NCBI GenBank assembly: GCA_019308925.1
Contig: JAFDHG010000010.1
Location: 1-43,058, forward strand
Reading direction: 5' to 3'
Length of the DNA: 43,058 nt
DNA from: Deltaproteobacteria bacterium
Lineage (GTDB): Bacteria > Desulfobacterota > B13-G15 > RBG-16-54-18
Shown: positions 8,547 to 16,866 of the stretch, one piece after another
How the letters are laid out: every line of letters starts with the position of its first letter
Numbering within the stretch: position 1 is the stretch's first letter
Made by a program: the position numbers and the translations under genes
Notes under the pieces: generated by a model
Database searches by the model: none
Told to the model about the DNA's origin: nothing
Seen by the model: the letters and a program-made list of their open reading frames with translations, nothing else

Positions 8547-8606
8547 TTACTTTTTTCCGAGGGCGGTCTCGTTGAGGCCTTCGATCTCTATTTTCTTGTA
8601 GGTCAT
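8547..8606 (-). other. possible 19-codon ORF or gene remnant upstream of the MoxR gene
   Basis: ATG at 8606 to TAA at 8547 encodes MTYKKIEIEGLNETALGKK, with third positions that look codon-selected (AAG, ATC, GGC, CTC, AAC, GAG, ACC). The frame stays open upstream through SPSPL. It could be a short peptide gene or a remnant of a larger gene. No good ribosome-binding site is visible. Confidence 0.25.
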
Positions 8607-8635
8607 CAGGGGGCTAGGGGAAGTGCGGTGAGATC

Positions 8636-8941
8636 TCAATCCCTCCAATCGGCGACGGTGCGCACAAAGAGGTAGATATTTATGACAAAGGCGAATAATC
8701 CGAGGACAATGCCGGCAATGACCCTCTCTATGGATATCTGATAGATGTCGCCTTCTGCGAAAAAGGAACAGGCGGCGAGGATGGTGAGCACGATGAAGAT
8801 CAGAAAGATCCCCAAACGACCCCTGAAGTAAGTCAAGATGGCCAAGCCGATGCCGATACCTATGGATATCTTGACCTCAGGCAGGTGGTCCACCATCCCG
8901 TAGATGATATTTAATATCTCCTGCAAGACACCCTCGAGCAA
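8636..8941 (-). CDS. small membrane protein of unknown function
   Basis: About 101 residues with three likely membrane segments: VKISIGIGIGLAILTYF, LGIFLIFIVLTILAACSFF and VIAGIVLGLFAFVINIYLF. Between the first two is a basic loop (RGRLG). It contains no catalytic motif I recognise. No ATG is available at the 5' end. TTG at 8941 has GAAGGAG at a suitable distance, whereas an upstream TTG at 8959 would swallow that ribosome-binding site, so 8941 is preferred. It lies about 180 bases upstream of the MoxR gene on the same strand, and could be in the same transcript, but nothing ties the functions together. Confidence 0.6.
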   Translation of the reverse strand: MLEGVLQEILNIIYGMVDHLPEVKISIGIGIGLAILTYFRGRLGIFLIFIVLTILAACSFFAEGDIYQISIERVIAGIVLGLFAFVINIYLFVRTVADWRD

Positions 8942-9103
8942 CCTCTGTCTCCTTCTCAAAATATATGTTAAGTAAAAAGCAAAACCTGAAATTTGTCAAC
9001 CCTTTACTGACATCTGAATTTTTGTTAAAAAGTTATCGTGAAATTACGGTAAATAAATAGCACTAGATGATTAATAAGCGCTTAACGTCTGTTTTAATCT
9101 CAC

Positions 9104-9126
9104 TTCAGGGGGCTGTACCCCCTGAA
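9104..9126. repeat. perfect 9-bp inverted repeat in the uvrA upstream region
   Basis: TTCAGGGGG, loop CTGTA, CCCCCTGAA. It lies in the 323-base gap between the small membrane protein and uvrA (8960-9282), which otherwise contains the 8-bp repeat element and the GGGTAAACCCT motif and no gene. No T-run follows the hairpin, so it is not an obvious terminator. Confidence 0.5.
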
Positions 9127-9140
9127 ACCCCCCGAAAAGA

Positions 9141-9225
9141 AAGGGTTCTAGGGTTCAAGGATTCAAGTGGTTTCCCCTTTGCTAAAATCCTAGACCCCTC
9201 GAATCCTAGAATCCTTGAATCCCTC
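9141..9225. repeat. palindromic element made of tandem 8-bp units (copy B)
   Basis: The left arm (9141-9167) is AAGGGTTC, TAGGGTTC, AAGGATTC, AAG. The right arm (9190-9225) is CTAGACCC, CTCGAATC, CTAGAATC, CTTGAATC, CCTC, the reverse complement of the same unit. The arms keep the 8-base register and can pair around a spacer of about 22 bases. The architecture is that of the elements at 2103-2234 and 29166-29289. It lies upstream of uvrA. Confidence 0.7.
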
Positions 9226-9258
9226 TTTGGGAAATGGTATCTTCATGATCGGGGGTGT

Positions 9259-9278
9259 GGGTAAACCCTTATAGGGTT
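9259..9278 (+). promoter_or_regulatory. palindromic motif directly before the uvrA start
   Basis: GGGTAAACCCTTATAGGGTT ends four bases before the uvrA ATG and replaces a normal ribosome-binding site. It closely matches 2050-2071 upstream of the ArsA-like gene. AACCCTTATAGGGTT could fold over the initiation region; a regulatory effect is inference. Confidence 0.4.
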
Positions 9279-9282
9279 CATT

Positions 9283-11805
9283 ATGAACGAGGACAAAATA
9301 GTAATAAAGGGAGCGAGACAACACAATCTCAAAGATATAGACCTGGAGATCCCCAAGGGGCGAATGGTGGTGATCACCGGGATCAGCGGTTCGGGCAAGT
9401 CCTCCCTTGCCTTTGACACCATCTATGCCGAGGGGCAGAGGAGGTATGTGGAGTCCCTCTCTGCCTATGCCAGGCAGTTTTTGGAGCGGATGGATAAACC
9501 TGATGTGGACTCCATTGAGGGCCTCTCCCCCGCCATCGCCATTGAGCAGAAGGGGATAAGTAGGAATCCGCGCTCCACTGTGGGGACGGTAACAGAGATC
9601 TACGACTATCTCCGCCTTCTGTTCGCTCGAGTAGGACGCCCCCACTGCTATAGCTGTGGCCGGGAGATCAGGTCGCAGACCCCCCAGCAAATGGTAGATC
9701 AGCTCTTAACCCTCCCCGGGGGAAGCCGTTTGATCATCATGGCCCCCCTGGTGAAGGGGAGGAAGGGGGAGTATAAGAAGCTTTTGGATCAACTACGGGG
9801 GGAGGGGTTTGTCCGGGTGAGTATAGATGGGACCATCAGGGATCTGGGGGAAGAGATAGCCCTTGATAAGAACAAGAGGCACGACATAGAGTTGGTGGTC
9901 GATCGGCTCGTGATGCGTAAAGGGATCAAGAACAGGATCACCGAATCAATGGAGCTGGCCCTGAAGTATGGGGAAGGGGTGGTGAAGGTGGCAGTGGATG
10001 AAGGTGAGGAGCTTGTCTTCAGCGAGAGGTTCGCCTGCCTTGGATGCGGGGTGAGCTATCCCGAGGTATCCCCCAGGCTGTTTTCCTTCAACAGCCCCTA
10101 TGGGGCATGCCCCCGCTGTGGGGGGTTGGGGTTTCTCCCGAGGGAATCCTCGTCCCCCGAGGGATCGGGATGGGAGATGGGCGCCTTTCCGTGTCCTGAT
10201 TGTAGGGGGACTAGGTTGAGGAAGGAGGCGCTGCATGTGCGGTTTCAGGGAAAGTCCATCGCGGAGGTGACGGAGTGCTCCATTAAGGAAGCCCTCGCCT
10301 TTTTCCAGGAGGTGAGGCTCACCCCCAAGGAGGAGGAGATAGCCAGGTTAATACTGCGAGAGATCAGGGAGAGGCTCAGTTTCCTGATGAGCGTGGGGCT
10401 GGACTACCTCTCCCTAGAGAGGGCCTCCTCCACCCTCTCCGGAGGGGAGGGGGAGAGGATAAGGCTGGCCACCCAGATAGGATCGGGCCTCACCGGGGTC
10501 CTCTATATCCTGGATGAGCCAAGTGTCGGCCTGCACCTCAGGGACAACCTCAGGCTGTTGGTCACTTTGAGGCGATTGCGGGATCTGGGCAACACCGTCA
10601 TCGTGGTGGAACACGACCCTCAGACCATCCTCTGCGCCGACCATGTCATCGACATGGGGCCCGGGGCAGGTGTGCACGGAGGGGAGGTGGTATTTACCGG
10701 CACCCCACAGGAGTTGGTTGAGGATGAGGGATCTCTGACCGGAAAGTACCTCTCAGGTCGTCTCACCATCCCCGTGCCCCCAGGGAGGAGGCACAGGGAT
10801 AAGGGATTTTTGATCATCAAGGGGGCCAGGGCCAATAATCTGAAGGGGATCAGTGCCGAGATACCCCTGGGGGTCTTCACCTGTGTGACCGGGGTCTCCG
10901 GCTCTGGCAAAAGTACCTTGATCATCGATACCCTTTACCGTGTCCTGGCCCAACGCCTCCACAGTGCCAAGGAGAGGGCGGGGGAGTTTGAGGCCCTCAG
11001 AGGGATAGAAAAGGTGAACAAGGTGGTGGAGATCGACCAGATGCCCATCGGAAGGACTGCCCGCTCCAACCCCGCTACCTATACAGGGGTCTTTACCTTC
11101 ATCAGAGACCTCTTCTCCCAACTCCCCGAAGCGAAGGTTCGGGGCTACACCCAGGGTAGATTCAGTTTTAATGTGAAAGGTGGCAGGTGTGAGGCGTGCC
11201 AGGGGGAGGGGATCATCCGGATCGAGATGCACTTCCTCCCTGACGTCTATGTGACCTGTGATGAGTGTAAGGGAAAACGCTTCAACCGGGAGACCTTGGA
11301 GATACGATACAAGGGGAGGGATATATCAGAGATCCTGGAGATGACGGTGGAGGAGACCTTGGAGTTCTTTCGCCATATCCCTCTCTTGAAGAAGAGGCTT
11401 CGGATATTGGCCGATGTGGGGTTGGGCTATATCAAACTGGGACAGCCCGCGCCCACCCTCTCCGGGGGAGAGGCCCAAAGGGTGAAGCTGGCCAGGGAGC
11501 TGGGCAAGAGGGATACCGGCAGGACCGTCTACATCCTTGATGAGCCCACCACAGGGCTCCACTTTGCCGAGATCCAGAAGCTCCTTGATGTGCTTAATCG
11601 CCTGGTGGATGCCGGCAACACCGTCATCGTCATCGAACACAACCTAGATGTCATCAAGTGTGCTGACTACATCATCGACCTGGGACCAGAGGGGGGTGAT
11701 GAGGGGGGGGAGGTAATTGCCTTGGGTACCCCCGAGGCGGTGGCCGACATGCCCCATTCCTATACCGGACAATTTCTGAAAAAGGCATTGGGGGAGTGTC
11801 AGTGA
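9283..11805 (+). CDS. uvrA: UvrABC excinuclease subunit A, short form (840 aa)
   Basis: The DNA-damage sensor of nucleotide excision repair, a dimeric ABC ATPase that loads UvrB. It has two ABC modules with Walker [10 protein letters not shown] (about 32) and GVSGSGKST (about 535), and two signatures [12 protein letters not shown] and [12 protein letters not shown]. The UvrB-binding domain (about 130-220, [15 protein letters not shown]) is present, as is the C-terminal zinc finger CEACQ...CDECKGKRF. It is about 100 residues shorter than typical UvrA. The two cysteine pairs CPRC (about 275) and CPDC (about 302) are only about 25 residues apart, where in E. coli UvrA roughly 120 residues separate the equivalent pairs. 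So the insertion in the first signature domain is reduced, while the zinc ligands remain. Its stop is six bases from the stop of the convergent LarA-like gene. Confidence 0.96.
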   Translation: MNEDKIVIKGARQHNLKDIDLEIPKGRMVVITGISGSGKSSLAFDTIYAEGQRRYVESLSAYARQFLERMDKPDVDSIEGLSPAIAIEQKGISRNPRSTVGTVTEIYDYLRLLFARVGRPHCYSCGREIRSQTPQQMVDQLLTLPGGSRLIIMAPLVKGRKGEYKKLLDQLRGEGFVRVSIDGTIRDLGEEIALDKNKRHDIELVVDRLVMRKGIKNRITESMELALKYGEGVVKVAVDEGEELVFSERFACLGCGVSYPEVSPRLFSFNSPYGACPRCGGLGFLPRESSSPEGSGWEMGAFPCPDCRGTRLRKEALHVRFQGKSIAEVTECSIKEALAFFQEVRLTPKEEEIARLILREIRERLSFLMSVGLDYLSLERASSTLSGGEGERIRLATQIGSGLTGVLYILDEPSVGLHLRDNLRLLVTLRRLRDLGNTVIVVEHDPQTILCADHVIDMGPGAGVHGGEVVFTGTPQELVEDEGSLTGKYLSGRLTIPVPPGRRHRDKGFLIIKGARANNLKGISAEIPLGVFTCVTGVSGSGKSTLIIDTLYRVLAQRLHSAKERAGEFEALRGIEKVNKVVEIDQMPIGRTARSNPATYTGVFTFIRDLFSQLPEAKVRGYTQGRFSFNVKGGRCEACQGEGIIRIEMHFLPDVYVTCDECKGKRFNRETLEIRYKGRDISEILEMTVEETLEFFRHIPLLKKRLRILADVGLGYIKLGQPAPTLSGGEAQRVKLARELGKRDTGRTVYILDEPTTGLHFAEIQKLLDVLNRLVDAGNTVIVIEHNLDVIKCADYIIDLGPEGGDEGGEVIALGTPEAVADMPHSYTGQFLKKALGECQ

Positions 11806-11810
11806 TTTTT

Positions 11811-13241
11811 CTAACTTTGGAAGAGAGGTACCGCGTAAGGCCCTTCTTTAATAAAGGCAAGGGTGGGCTCTTTCCCTATCCTTTGGATCCGGTATACGGC
11901 ATGGATGAGGGCCCGCTGGATCATCAGTTGAGCCCTCTCCAGGAGGGGCTTTTTCATCTCCTCGTCCCCCAGGTAAACATAGCCGCTGACCCCGGGGATG
12001 ATCTTGTAACCCTGCGAATGGATATTAGGAGAGCAGTAGATCAGCCTTTCTGCTGAGACCCTACGCATGACCTTCGTCCACATCTCTGTTTCCCATTGAT
12101 CCTTGGTGAAGGTCCAGCTAGGTGAACGGATGAGGTCTAAGTATCCCTGTGGGCCTTGCATCTTCAACAGATGCAGCAACCTCTTGTATTCTGGCCCTCC
12201 AATGGGCTCGGGATCGAGATTGTTCGCGGCGATGATGATGGTTCCCCCCTCTTTGACGGCAGGCAGGGCCCCCACTGCTGCCTTGGCAGTCTGATAGTGA
12301 TTTATGCCGACATAACCCGCATGGGTGAGGACGATGTCGTAGGGATGGTCAATGAGGATGGCCACCTCTTCCCTCACCTTTTGGCAGGACTCCAGATGGG
12401 CCTGAACCAGATCTCCAGCGAAGATCCCGGTGAGCTTGAGGTCGCGGTTCAGCGTAACATTTAGGGTGAAGGCTACCCCCACGGCCTGGGCTATCTCCAA
12501 TGCCTCCTCATGACAGGGGTTTCCCTCCAGGACCAGATTGGCAGAAAGGGGATGCTCCAAGAGCTCCGGCCCATGAAAGCGTTCTATGGTCTGTTTATCC
12601 ACCAGACCAGGGCAGATTGCCTTTCTGCCACCAGAAAAGCCCGCCATGAAATGAGTTTCTACCAGGCCGGTGGTGATGCGCAGATCTGCCCTGTAGAAGT
12701 CTTTATCGATGAAGACCTGAGTCCCTCGGCTGGTCCTCCCTACATAGGCCAGGTTGGCCTGATCCTCGCAATCGTGATCTTTGATGGGGTAACGCCCCAT
12801 CACCTCATCTCCGAACATCTGAACCTTTTCCTCTTCAGTGCTAGCCCGATGCATACCTGTTGCGACCAGGAGCATGATATTCTCCCTCTTGATATTACAT
12901 GTCTCTAGGGCTCGAAGTAGCGGTAGGAGAATACCTCCTTTCCCCTGATAGGGGATTGGCCTGGTGATATCGGAGACGGCGATGCACACAGAGATTTGGT
13001 GAGGTGGCCTTCCCTTCCGCTTGATGATCTCCTGCAAGGCGGGGCTGGCAATGGGATGTTTTAAGGCCTCATCAATGGCCTTTTGTGGATCTGGGAGGGG
13101 AGGGATTTCCGTCATCTCCAGGACCTCAAGCTGGGGAGGGACGATGATCTCCAGCTCAGCTTTGCCGAACTCTACAGTTATCCTCTTCCAGCCCTGAATG
13201 TCTGTATTTTTCAGCGCCTCGCTGACCTCGTCCCACATCAT
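11811..13241 (-). CDS. LarA-like protein, nickel-pincer lactate racemase superfamily (DUF2088)
   Basis: It resembles lactate racemase LarA, which interconverts hydroxy-acid stereoisomers using a nickel-pincer nucleotide. LarA landmarks are present in order: SDITRP (Asp and Arg), LVATGMHR (His), ETHFMAGFSGGRKAICPG (His and the Lys that carries the cofactor in LarA), then a C-terminal DUF-like domain ending near LAFIKEGPYAVP. No larB, larC or larE is in the window, so the cofactor must come from elsewhere and the substrate is open; LarA homologues act on diverse 2-hydroxy acids. The frame is open to an ATG at 13412, but that extension has no ribosome-binding site and contains a 32-base palindrome (13299-13330). 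I prefer the ATG pair at 13241/13238 behind AAGAAGGGA; an annotation starting at 13412 (533 aa) is possible. Confidence 0.8.
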   Translation of the reverse strand: MMWDEVSEALKNTDIQGWKRITVEFGKAELEIIVPPQLEVLEMTEIPPLPDPQKAIDEALKHPIASPALQEIIKRKGRPPHQISVCIAVSDITRPIPYQGKGGILLPLLRALETCNIKRENIMLLVATGMHRASTEEEKVQMFGDEVMGRYPIKDHDCEDQANLAYVGRTSRGTQVFIDKDFYRADLRITTGLVETHFMAGFSGGRKAICPGLVDKQTIERFHGPELLEHPLSANLVLEGNPCHEEALEIAQAVGVAFTLNVTLNRDLKLTGIFAGDLVQAHLESCQKVREEVAILIDHPYDIVLTHAGYVGINHYQTAKAAVGALPAVKEGGTIIIAANNLDPEPIGGPEYKRLLHLLKMQGPQGYLDLIRSPSWTFTKDQWETEMWTKVMRRVSAERLIYCSPNIHSQGYKIIPGVSGYVYLGDEEMKKPLLERAQLMIQRALIHAVYRIQRIGKEPTLAFIKEGPYAVPLFQS

Positions 13242-13298
13242 TGATCCCTTCTTCGTATCTATTGCTATCACTTCGTCGTTTATTTTGTCAAACCCCTC

Positions 13299-13330
13299 GG
13301 CACGTGGTAAAGATGTCTTTGCCACGTGCC
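13299..13330. promoter_or_regulatory. 32-base near-perfect palindrome upstream of the LarA-like gene
   Basis: GGCACGTGG (13299-13307) and CCACGTGCC (13322-13330) are exact inverted copies. Between them AAAGA and TCTTT extend the pairing after one mismatch. It is placed 58 bases upstream of the preferred LarA-like start, with no T-run on either side, so it is more like an operator or a leader hairpin than a terminator. Confidence 0.5.
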
Positions 13331-13446
13331 CTTCCCAATTATGGAATAAAAAAGTTGGGGGGGTGTATTCGAGATCTGGAAAAATGCTCTGAAGATGGTC
13401 CTTGTGCACCATTTAGGTGCTTTATTGAAGAGATAGTTATGGTAAT

Positions 13447-13518
13447 TGGGATTTTTGAAATTTTTGAGGAAACTTCTGGGATTTTTGAGCTTGACTTTTA
13501 AAAACAGAAAGGTAATAT
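13447..13518 (+). promoter_or_regulatory. livJ promoter with upstream direct repeats
   Basis: TTGACT (13491-13496) and TAATAT (13513-13518) with a 16-base spacer lie about 65 bases before livJ. Immediately upstream, TGGGATTTTTGA occurs twice (13447-13458 and 13478-13489), 31 bases apart (three helical turns), a spacing suited to an activator. The regulator is not known. Confidence 0.5.
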
Positions 13519-13581
13519 AACAGAACGTTTTCCAGAACACATAATGATTTTATAACCACTTTAACAATAAGGAGGTGTCTT

Positions 13582-14859
13582 ATGAAGAGCAAGGTTTTTC
13601 GAGCAATCTTGGTTTTGTTTATAGCGGTAACAATGATAGGGGCTTTTGGGGTGATCAGCGCCAAAGCAGGAAAGAAGGGTAAACCTATAATTGTAGGATG
13701 TCCTGTTCCCCGGGCGAGTGCATATGGGCAAAATGGCGAACGGGGCATGATCTTAGCTGCAGAGGAAATTAATGCTGCAGGTGGGGTCAATGTCGGTGGT
13801 GTAATGCGTCCTCTTAAACTTGAAATAATCGATACCCGTGATGAAGAACCCGGTGTTCCTACTAGTGAAGTGCTTCTAGCAATAGAAAAGCTGATTTTAC
13901 AAAAAAAGTCAGCTGTTATCGTTGGTGGTCCTTGCATGTCAGAGTGTGGAATTGCAGCTATGGATTTATACGCAAGGTACAAGATAGTAGATATAGTCTC
14001 CATTGGGTGTTATACACCCAGCTGGGATAAAAAGGTAGCCAGTGATCCTAAAAAATATAAGTATTCCTTTAGGGCTAGCGGCAGTGTTAAGTGGTATATA
14101 AAAGAGGGAGTTGATTTGCTCCATAAAATCAAAGAGCAGTACGGCTTCAACAAGATGTTCATATCCATCGACGACAGTCTGATGTGCCGTAAGGCCGCGG
14201 GAATTGTGGAAAAGCTCGCAGTAAAAGATGGCTGGGAAATCGTAGGCCACGACAAACATCCCATTGGTACCACTGATTACTCTGTAGCACTGAGCGAATG
14301 CAAGAAATCAGGGGCACAAGTTTTGTTTATGTGGGCCTATTCACCGGAAACTTCCATTCTCTTGAGGCAGTGGGCTGAGATGGAGGTGCCGGCACTACCC
14401 ATTGGTTTCATCGGTGCTGCCGAGGACCCTGGTTTCTGGAAGGCAACCAAGGGCAAAGGCGCTTACACTGTGGTCACTCTTTCGGAGACTGGCTCTGTCC
14501 CCAGCAATGTAATGCCAAAGACCATGAAATTCTATAACGCCTTTAAGAAAAGGTGGGGTGTAGCACCTCGGAGCACTGGATGCGTAAGCGCCTATGAGGC
14601 ACTTTTTGTATTGAAAGATGCCATTGAACGGGCCGGAACCCTTAAAAAAGATGCCCTGATAGCTGCCCTTGAGAAGACAAATCTTCCAGCTGTTCGGGGA
14701 ACGATCAGGTTCGATCAAAACCATCAGATCATTTATGGCTATGATCCAAAGACGAGCGTATTAGGTTGTTGGATCCAATGGCAAGATGGTAAGAGGGTGT
14801 GTATCTTTCCAGAGGCAGCAGCCACTGGTACCATTAAGATGCCCCCTTGGCTAAAATGA
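13582..14859 (+). CDS. livJ: branched-chain amino-acid-type ABC transporter, periplasmic substrate-binding protein
   Basis: 425 residues. An N-terminal signal peptide (KSKVFRAILVLFIAVTMIGAFG, cleavage near AKA) sends it to the periplasm. The mature protein follows the LivJ/LivK type I periplasmic-binding fold: VGCPVPRASAYGQNGERGMILAAEEINAAGGV at the start of the first lobe, and KAGAQVLF-like and GFIGAAEDPGFW segments further on. The translation start at 13582 has a strong AAGGAGGT. It is the first gene of a livJ-H-M-GF operon, with its own promoter and a terminator-like hairpin after it. This arrangement normally gives excess binding protein over membrane components. The ligand cannot be read from the sequence; members of this family bind branched-chain amino acids, aromatic or other organic acids. 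Confidence 0.9.
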   Translation: MKSKVFRAILVLFIAVTMIGAFGVISAKAGKKGKPIIVGCPVPRASAYGQNGERGMILAAEEINAAGGVNVGGVMRPLKLEIIDTRDEEPGVPTSEVLLAIEKLILQKKSAVIVGGPCMSECGIAAMDLYARYKIVDIVSIGCYTPSWDKKVASDPKKYKYSFRASGSVKWYIKEGVDLLHKIKEQYGFNKMFISIDDSLMCRKAAGIVEKLAVKDGWEIVGHDKHPIGTTDYSVALSECKKSGAQVLFMWAYSPETSILLRQWAEMEVPALPIGFIGAAEDPGFWKATKGKGAYTVVTLSETGSVPSNVMPKTMKFYNAFKKRWGVAPRSTGCVSAYEALFVLKDAIERAGTLKKDALIAALEKTNLPAVRGTIRFDQNHQIIYGYDPKTSVLGCWIQWQDGKRVCIFPEAAATGTIKMPPWLK

Positions 14860-14886
14860 TATCAGTTCAAATAAATGATATTGGTT

Positions 14887-14914
14887 AGGCCCCCCGTCCC
14901 ATGCTGGGGGGCCT
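14887..14914 (+). terminator. attenuating terminator between livJ and livH
   Basis: AGGCCCCCC, a 10-base loop, GGGGGGCCT followed by ATTTCTC. A strong 9-bp hairpin with a weak T-run, in the only long gap of the liv operon, suggests partial termination after livJ. Confidence 0.7.
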
Positions 14915-14966
14915 ATTTCTCTTAGACCCTCTTTGCTAGTTTCCTTAAATATAAGTAGTATATCAG

Positions 14967-15851
14967 ATGCATATATTAATCTACGGAACAGTTAATAGTA
15001 TTACATTTCTCCTGATAGCTGTTGGCTTTACCCTGGTCTATGGAGTAAGCAGATTGCCCAACTTTGCTCACGGCGCCTTATATGTTTTGGCCGGCTTTTT
15101 AACCTGGAGTTTCGTGAATGATTTAAAGATAAATTACGCACTAGCTATCATCCTATCCTTGGTTATTGTGGCATTTCTTGGCTTTATTATATACCGTTTA
15201 ATTCTCATACGCCTAAGGGGTATGGCAACATCGGAGATTATCGCCTCATTCGCTGTTAGCTTAATCATACTGGAAGGTCTGCGCTTGCAAGGTATTGGCG
15301 GTTTCAAGGGCTTCATCGGTCCATTCTATGTTCTGGCGCCATTTATAGAAGGAAAAGTGAGCATATGCGGCGTGCTAGTGGACTTTCAGCGGCTTATCAT
15401 AATAGGGGGAGGATTGCTAGTCGTAGCATTGTTGTGGCTCTTCACCCACCATACGAATATAGGGTTATCCCTTAGAGCCATAGCACAAGATGAACGTGCT
15501 GCCATGATGCTCGGAATAAATTCTGATCGAACAGCGGAGATATCCCTATCCATCGGTTCTGCCTTAGCCGGCCTGGCTGCTTTGATCATCCTTCCTCTCG
15601 GTAATGTCACAGCCGAGGCGGGATACAGGGTCTTAATCTACGCCCTTGCAGTATGCATCATTGGTGGACTTGGAAGTTGGGCAGGTGTGGTACTGGCATC
15701 CTTCGTGCTTGGCTTTGCCATGATAATTAGCACAACCTTGCTCGGGGCTGTATGGGAGTCAGTGGTACTTGTTGGAGCCATTATATTGATACTGATATTC
15801 AAGCCTTCAGGTTTTTTGGGAAAACAGAAAGAACTTGAGGAGAGGGTTTAA
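14967..15851 (+). CDS. livH: branched-chain amino-acid-type ABC transporter permease
   Basis: 294 residues, an integral inner-membrane permease with about eight hydrophobic segments. Typical LivH text is present: FTLVYGVSRLPNFAHGALYVLAGF near the N-terminus, GLSLRAIAQDERAAMMLGIN (the ABC-facing coupling-helix EAA-like loop, about residues 165-184), and GGLGSWAGVVLASFVLGF near the end. The ATG at 14967 has only a weak ribosome-binding site. livM follows after two bases. It forms the transmembrane channel with LivM. Confidence 0.93.
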   Translation: MHILIYGTVNSITFLLIAVGFTLVYGVSRLPNFAHGALYVLAGFLTWSFVNDLKINYALAIILSLVIVAFLGFIIYRLILIRLRGMATSEIIASFAVSLIILEGLRLQGIGGFKGFIGPFYVLAPFIEGKVSICGVLVDFQRLIIIGGGLLVVALLWLFTHHTNIGLSLRAIAQDERAAMMLGINSDRTAEISLSIGSALAGLAALIILPLGNVTAEAGYRVLIYALAVCIIGGLGSWAGVVLASFVLGFAMIISTTLLGAVWESVVLVGAIILILIFKPSGFLGKQKELEERV

Positions 15852-15853
15852 TA

Positions 15854-16864
15854 TTGGTCACAAGGGATAGGCGCAAAGAGAGGCTGGACAGAGGCATAAA
15901 GGTGCGAACCGAGGGCCTATATGCCATCTCTTCCTGGAGGGGAATGGCTTATCTTGTCATACCGAGGTTCGTCTTAATCGCGGGTCTACTCTTGCTTCCC
16001 TTTGTTTTGAGCATGTACTGGCAAAGGGTCTTATGCTCAGCGGGGGTCTACGCATTGCTAGCCCTGGGCTTTGATTTCTTGGCTGAATACGTCGGGCTGG
16101 TTTGTTTGGGTGGGGCCTTTTTCATTGGAGCTGGCGGATACATATCGGGGATCTTGAACGCCTATCTTGGCTGGCCACCAGTCCTGACTATCCCTATTGC
16201 TTCAGTTGCCGGAGCTGTGATTAGCACCTTGGTCTTACTCCCTTGCCTCCGATTACGAGGTATCTATTTTGCCATCGTTAGCTTCATGTTTCCACTATTT
16301 GCGGTTTATATCATCGTTGCACTAAATGTTTTCAGGGGTACCGAAGGCATCAGTGCCCTTGCAACCTTCCCCAATGTATGGGTTGACCAGTATCTTATAC
16401 TGGGAATGGTTATCGTCTCGGTCTTTGCACTTAGAAGATTGGTCAACGAAGATGTTGGGTTGATTTTACGTGGCATAAAGGATAATGACCAAGCAGTCGA
16501 GGCCTCCGGTATTAGCATAACCTTATACAGGATTAAGGCAGTGTTCATAACATCGTTGATAGGGTGTTTTGCCGGTGCTTACCTTAGCCACCTTTATGGC
16601 TGGTTGGGTATATCCCTATTTGCTATGGACTTTTCTATACTCCCCATTGCCGCAGCTGTGATGGGCGGAATGGGAACCTTGGTAGGCCCGGTGCTGGGTG
16701 CCTTCATCCTAACCCCTATGTCCGAGGCATTGCGTGGTTTTGGCCAGCTCAGGGTAGTTCTCTATTGCCTCATCTTGATAGGCTTTATCGTATATAAGCC
16801 TGAAGGGTTAATGAACTACCTTCAGCGGAAGTATCATCAATTTGAGCATTGGATAGAGGTATAA
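15854..16864 (+). CDS. livM: branched-chain amino-acid-type ABC transporter permease
   Basis: 336 residues, the second inner-membrane permease. It starts with a TTG at 15854 behind GAGGAGAGGG, two bases after livH. About 35 hydrophilic residues precede the first membrane helix. The LivM core includes ALLALGFDFLAEYVGLVCLGGAFFIGAGGY, LRLRGIYFAIVSFMFPLF and GLILRGIKDNDQAVEASGI (the loop that contacts the ATPase, about residues 203-221), then MGGMGTLVGPVLGAF. It works as heterodimer with LivH. The fused ATPase gene begins two bases after its stop. Confidence 0.92.
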   Translation: MVTRDRRKERLDRGIKVRTEGLYAISSWRGMAYLVIPRFVLIAGLLLLPFVLSMYWQRVLCSAGVYALLALGFDFLAEYVGLVCLGGAFFIGAGGYISGILNAYLGWPPVLTIPIASVAGAVISTLVLLPCLRLRGIYFAIVSFMFPLFAVYIIVALNVFRGTEGISALATFPNVWVDQYLILGMVIVSVFALRRLVNEDVGLILRGIKDNDQAVEASGISITLYRIKAVFITSLIGCFAGAYLSHLYGWLGISLFAMDFSILPIAAAVMGGMGTLVGPVLGAFILTPMSEALRGFGQLRVVLYCLILIGFIVYKPEGLMNYLQRKYHQFEHWIEV

Positions 16865-16866
16865 GT

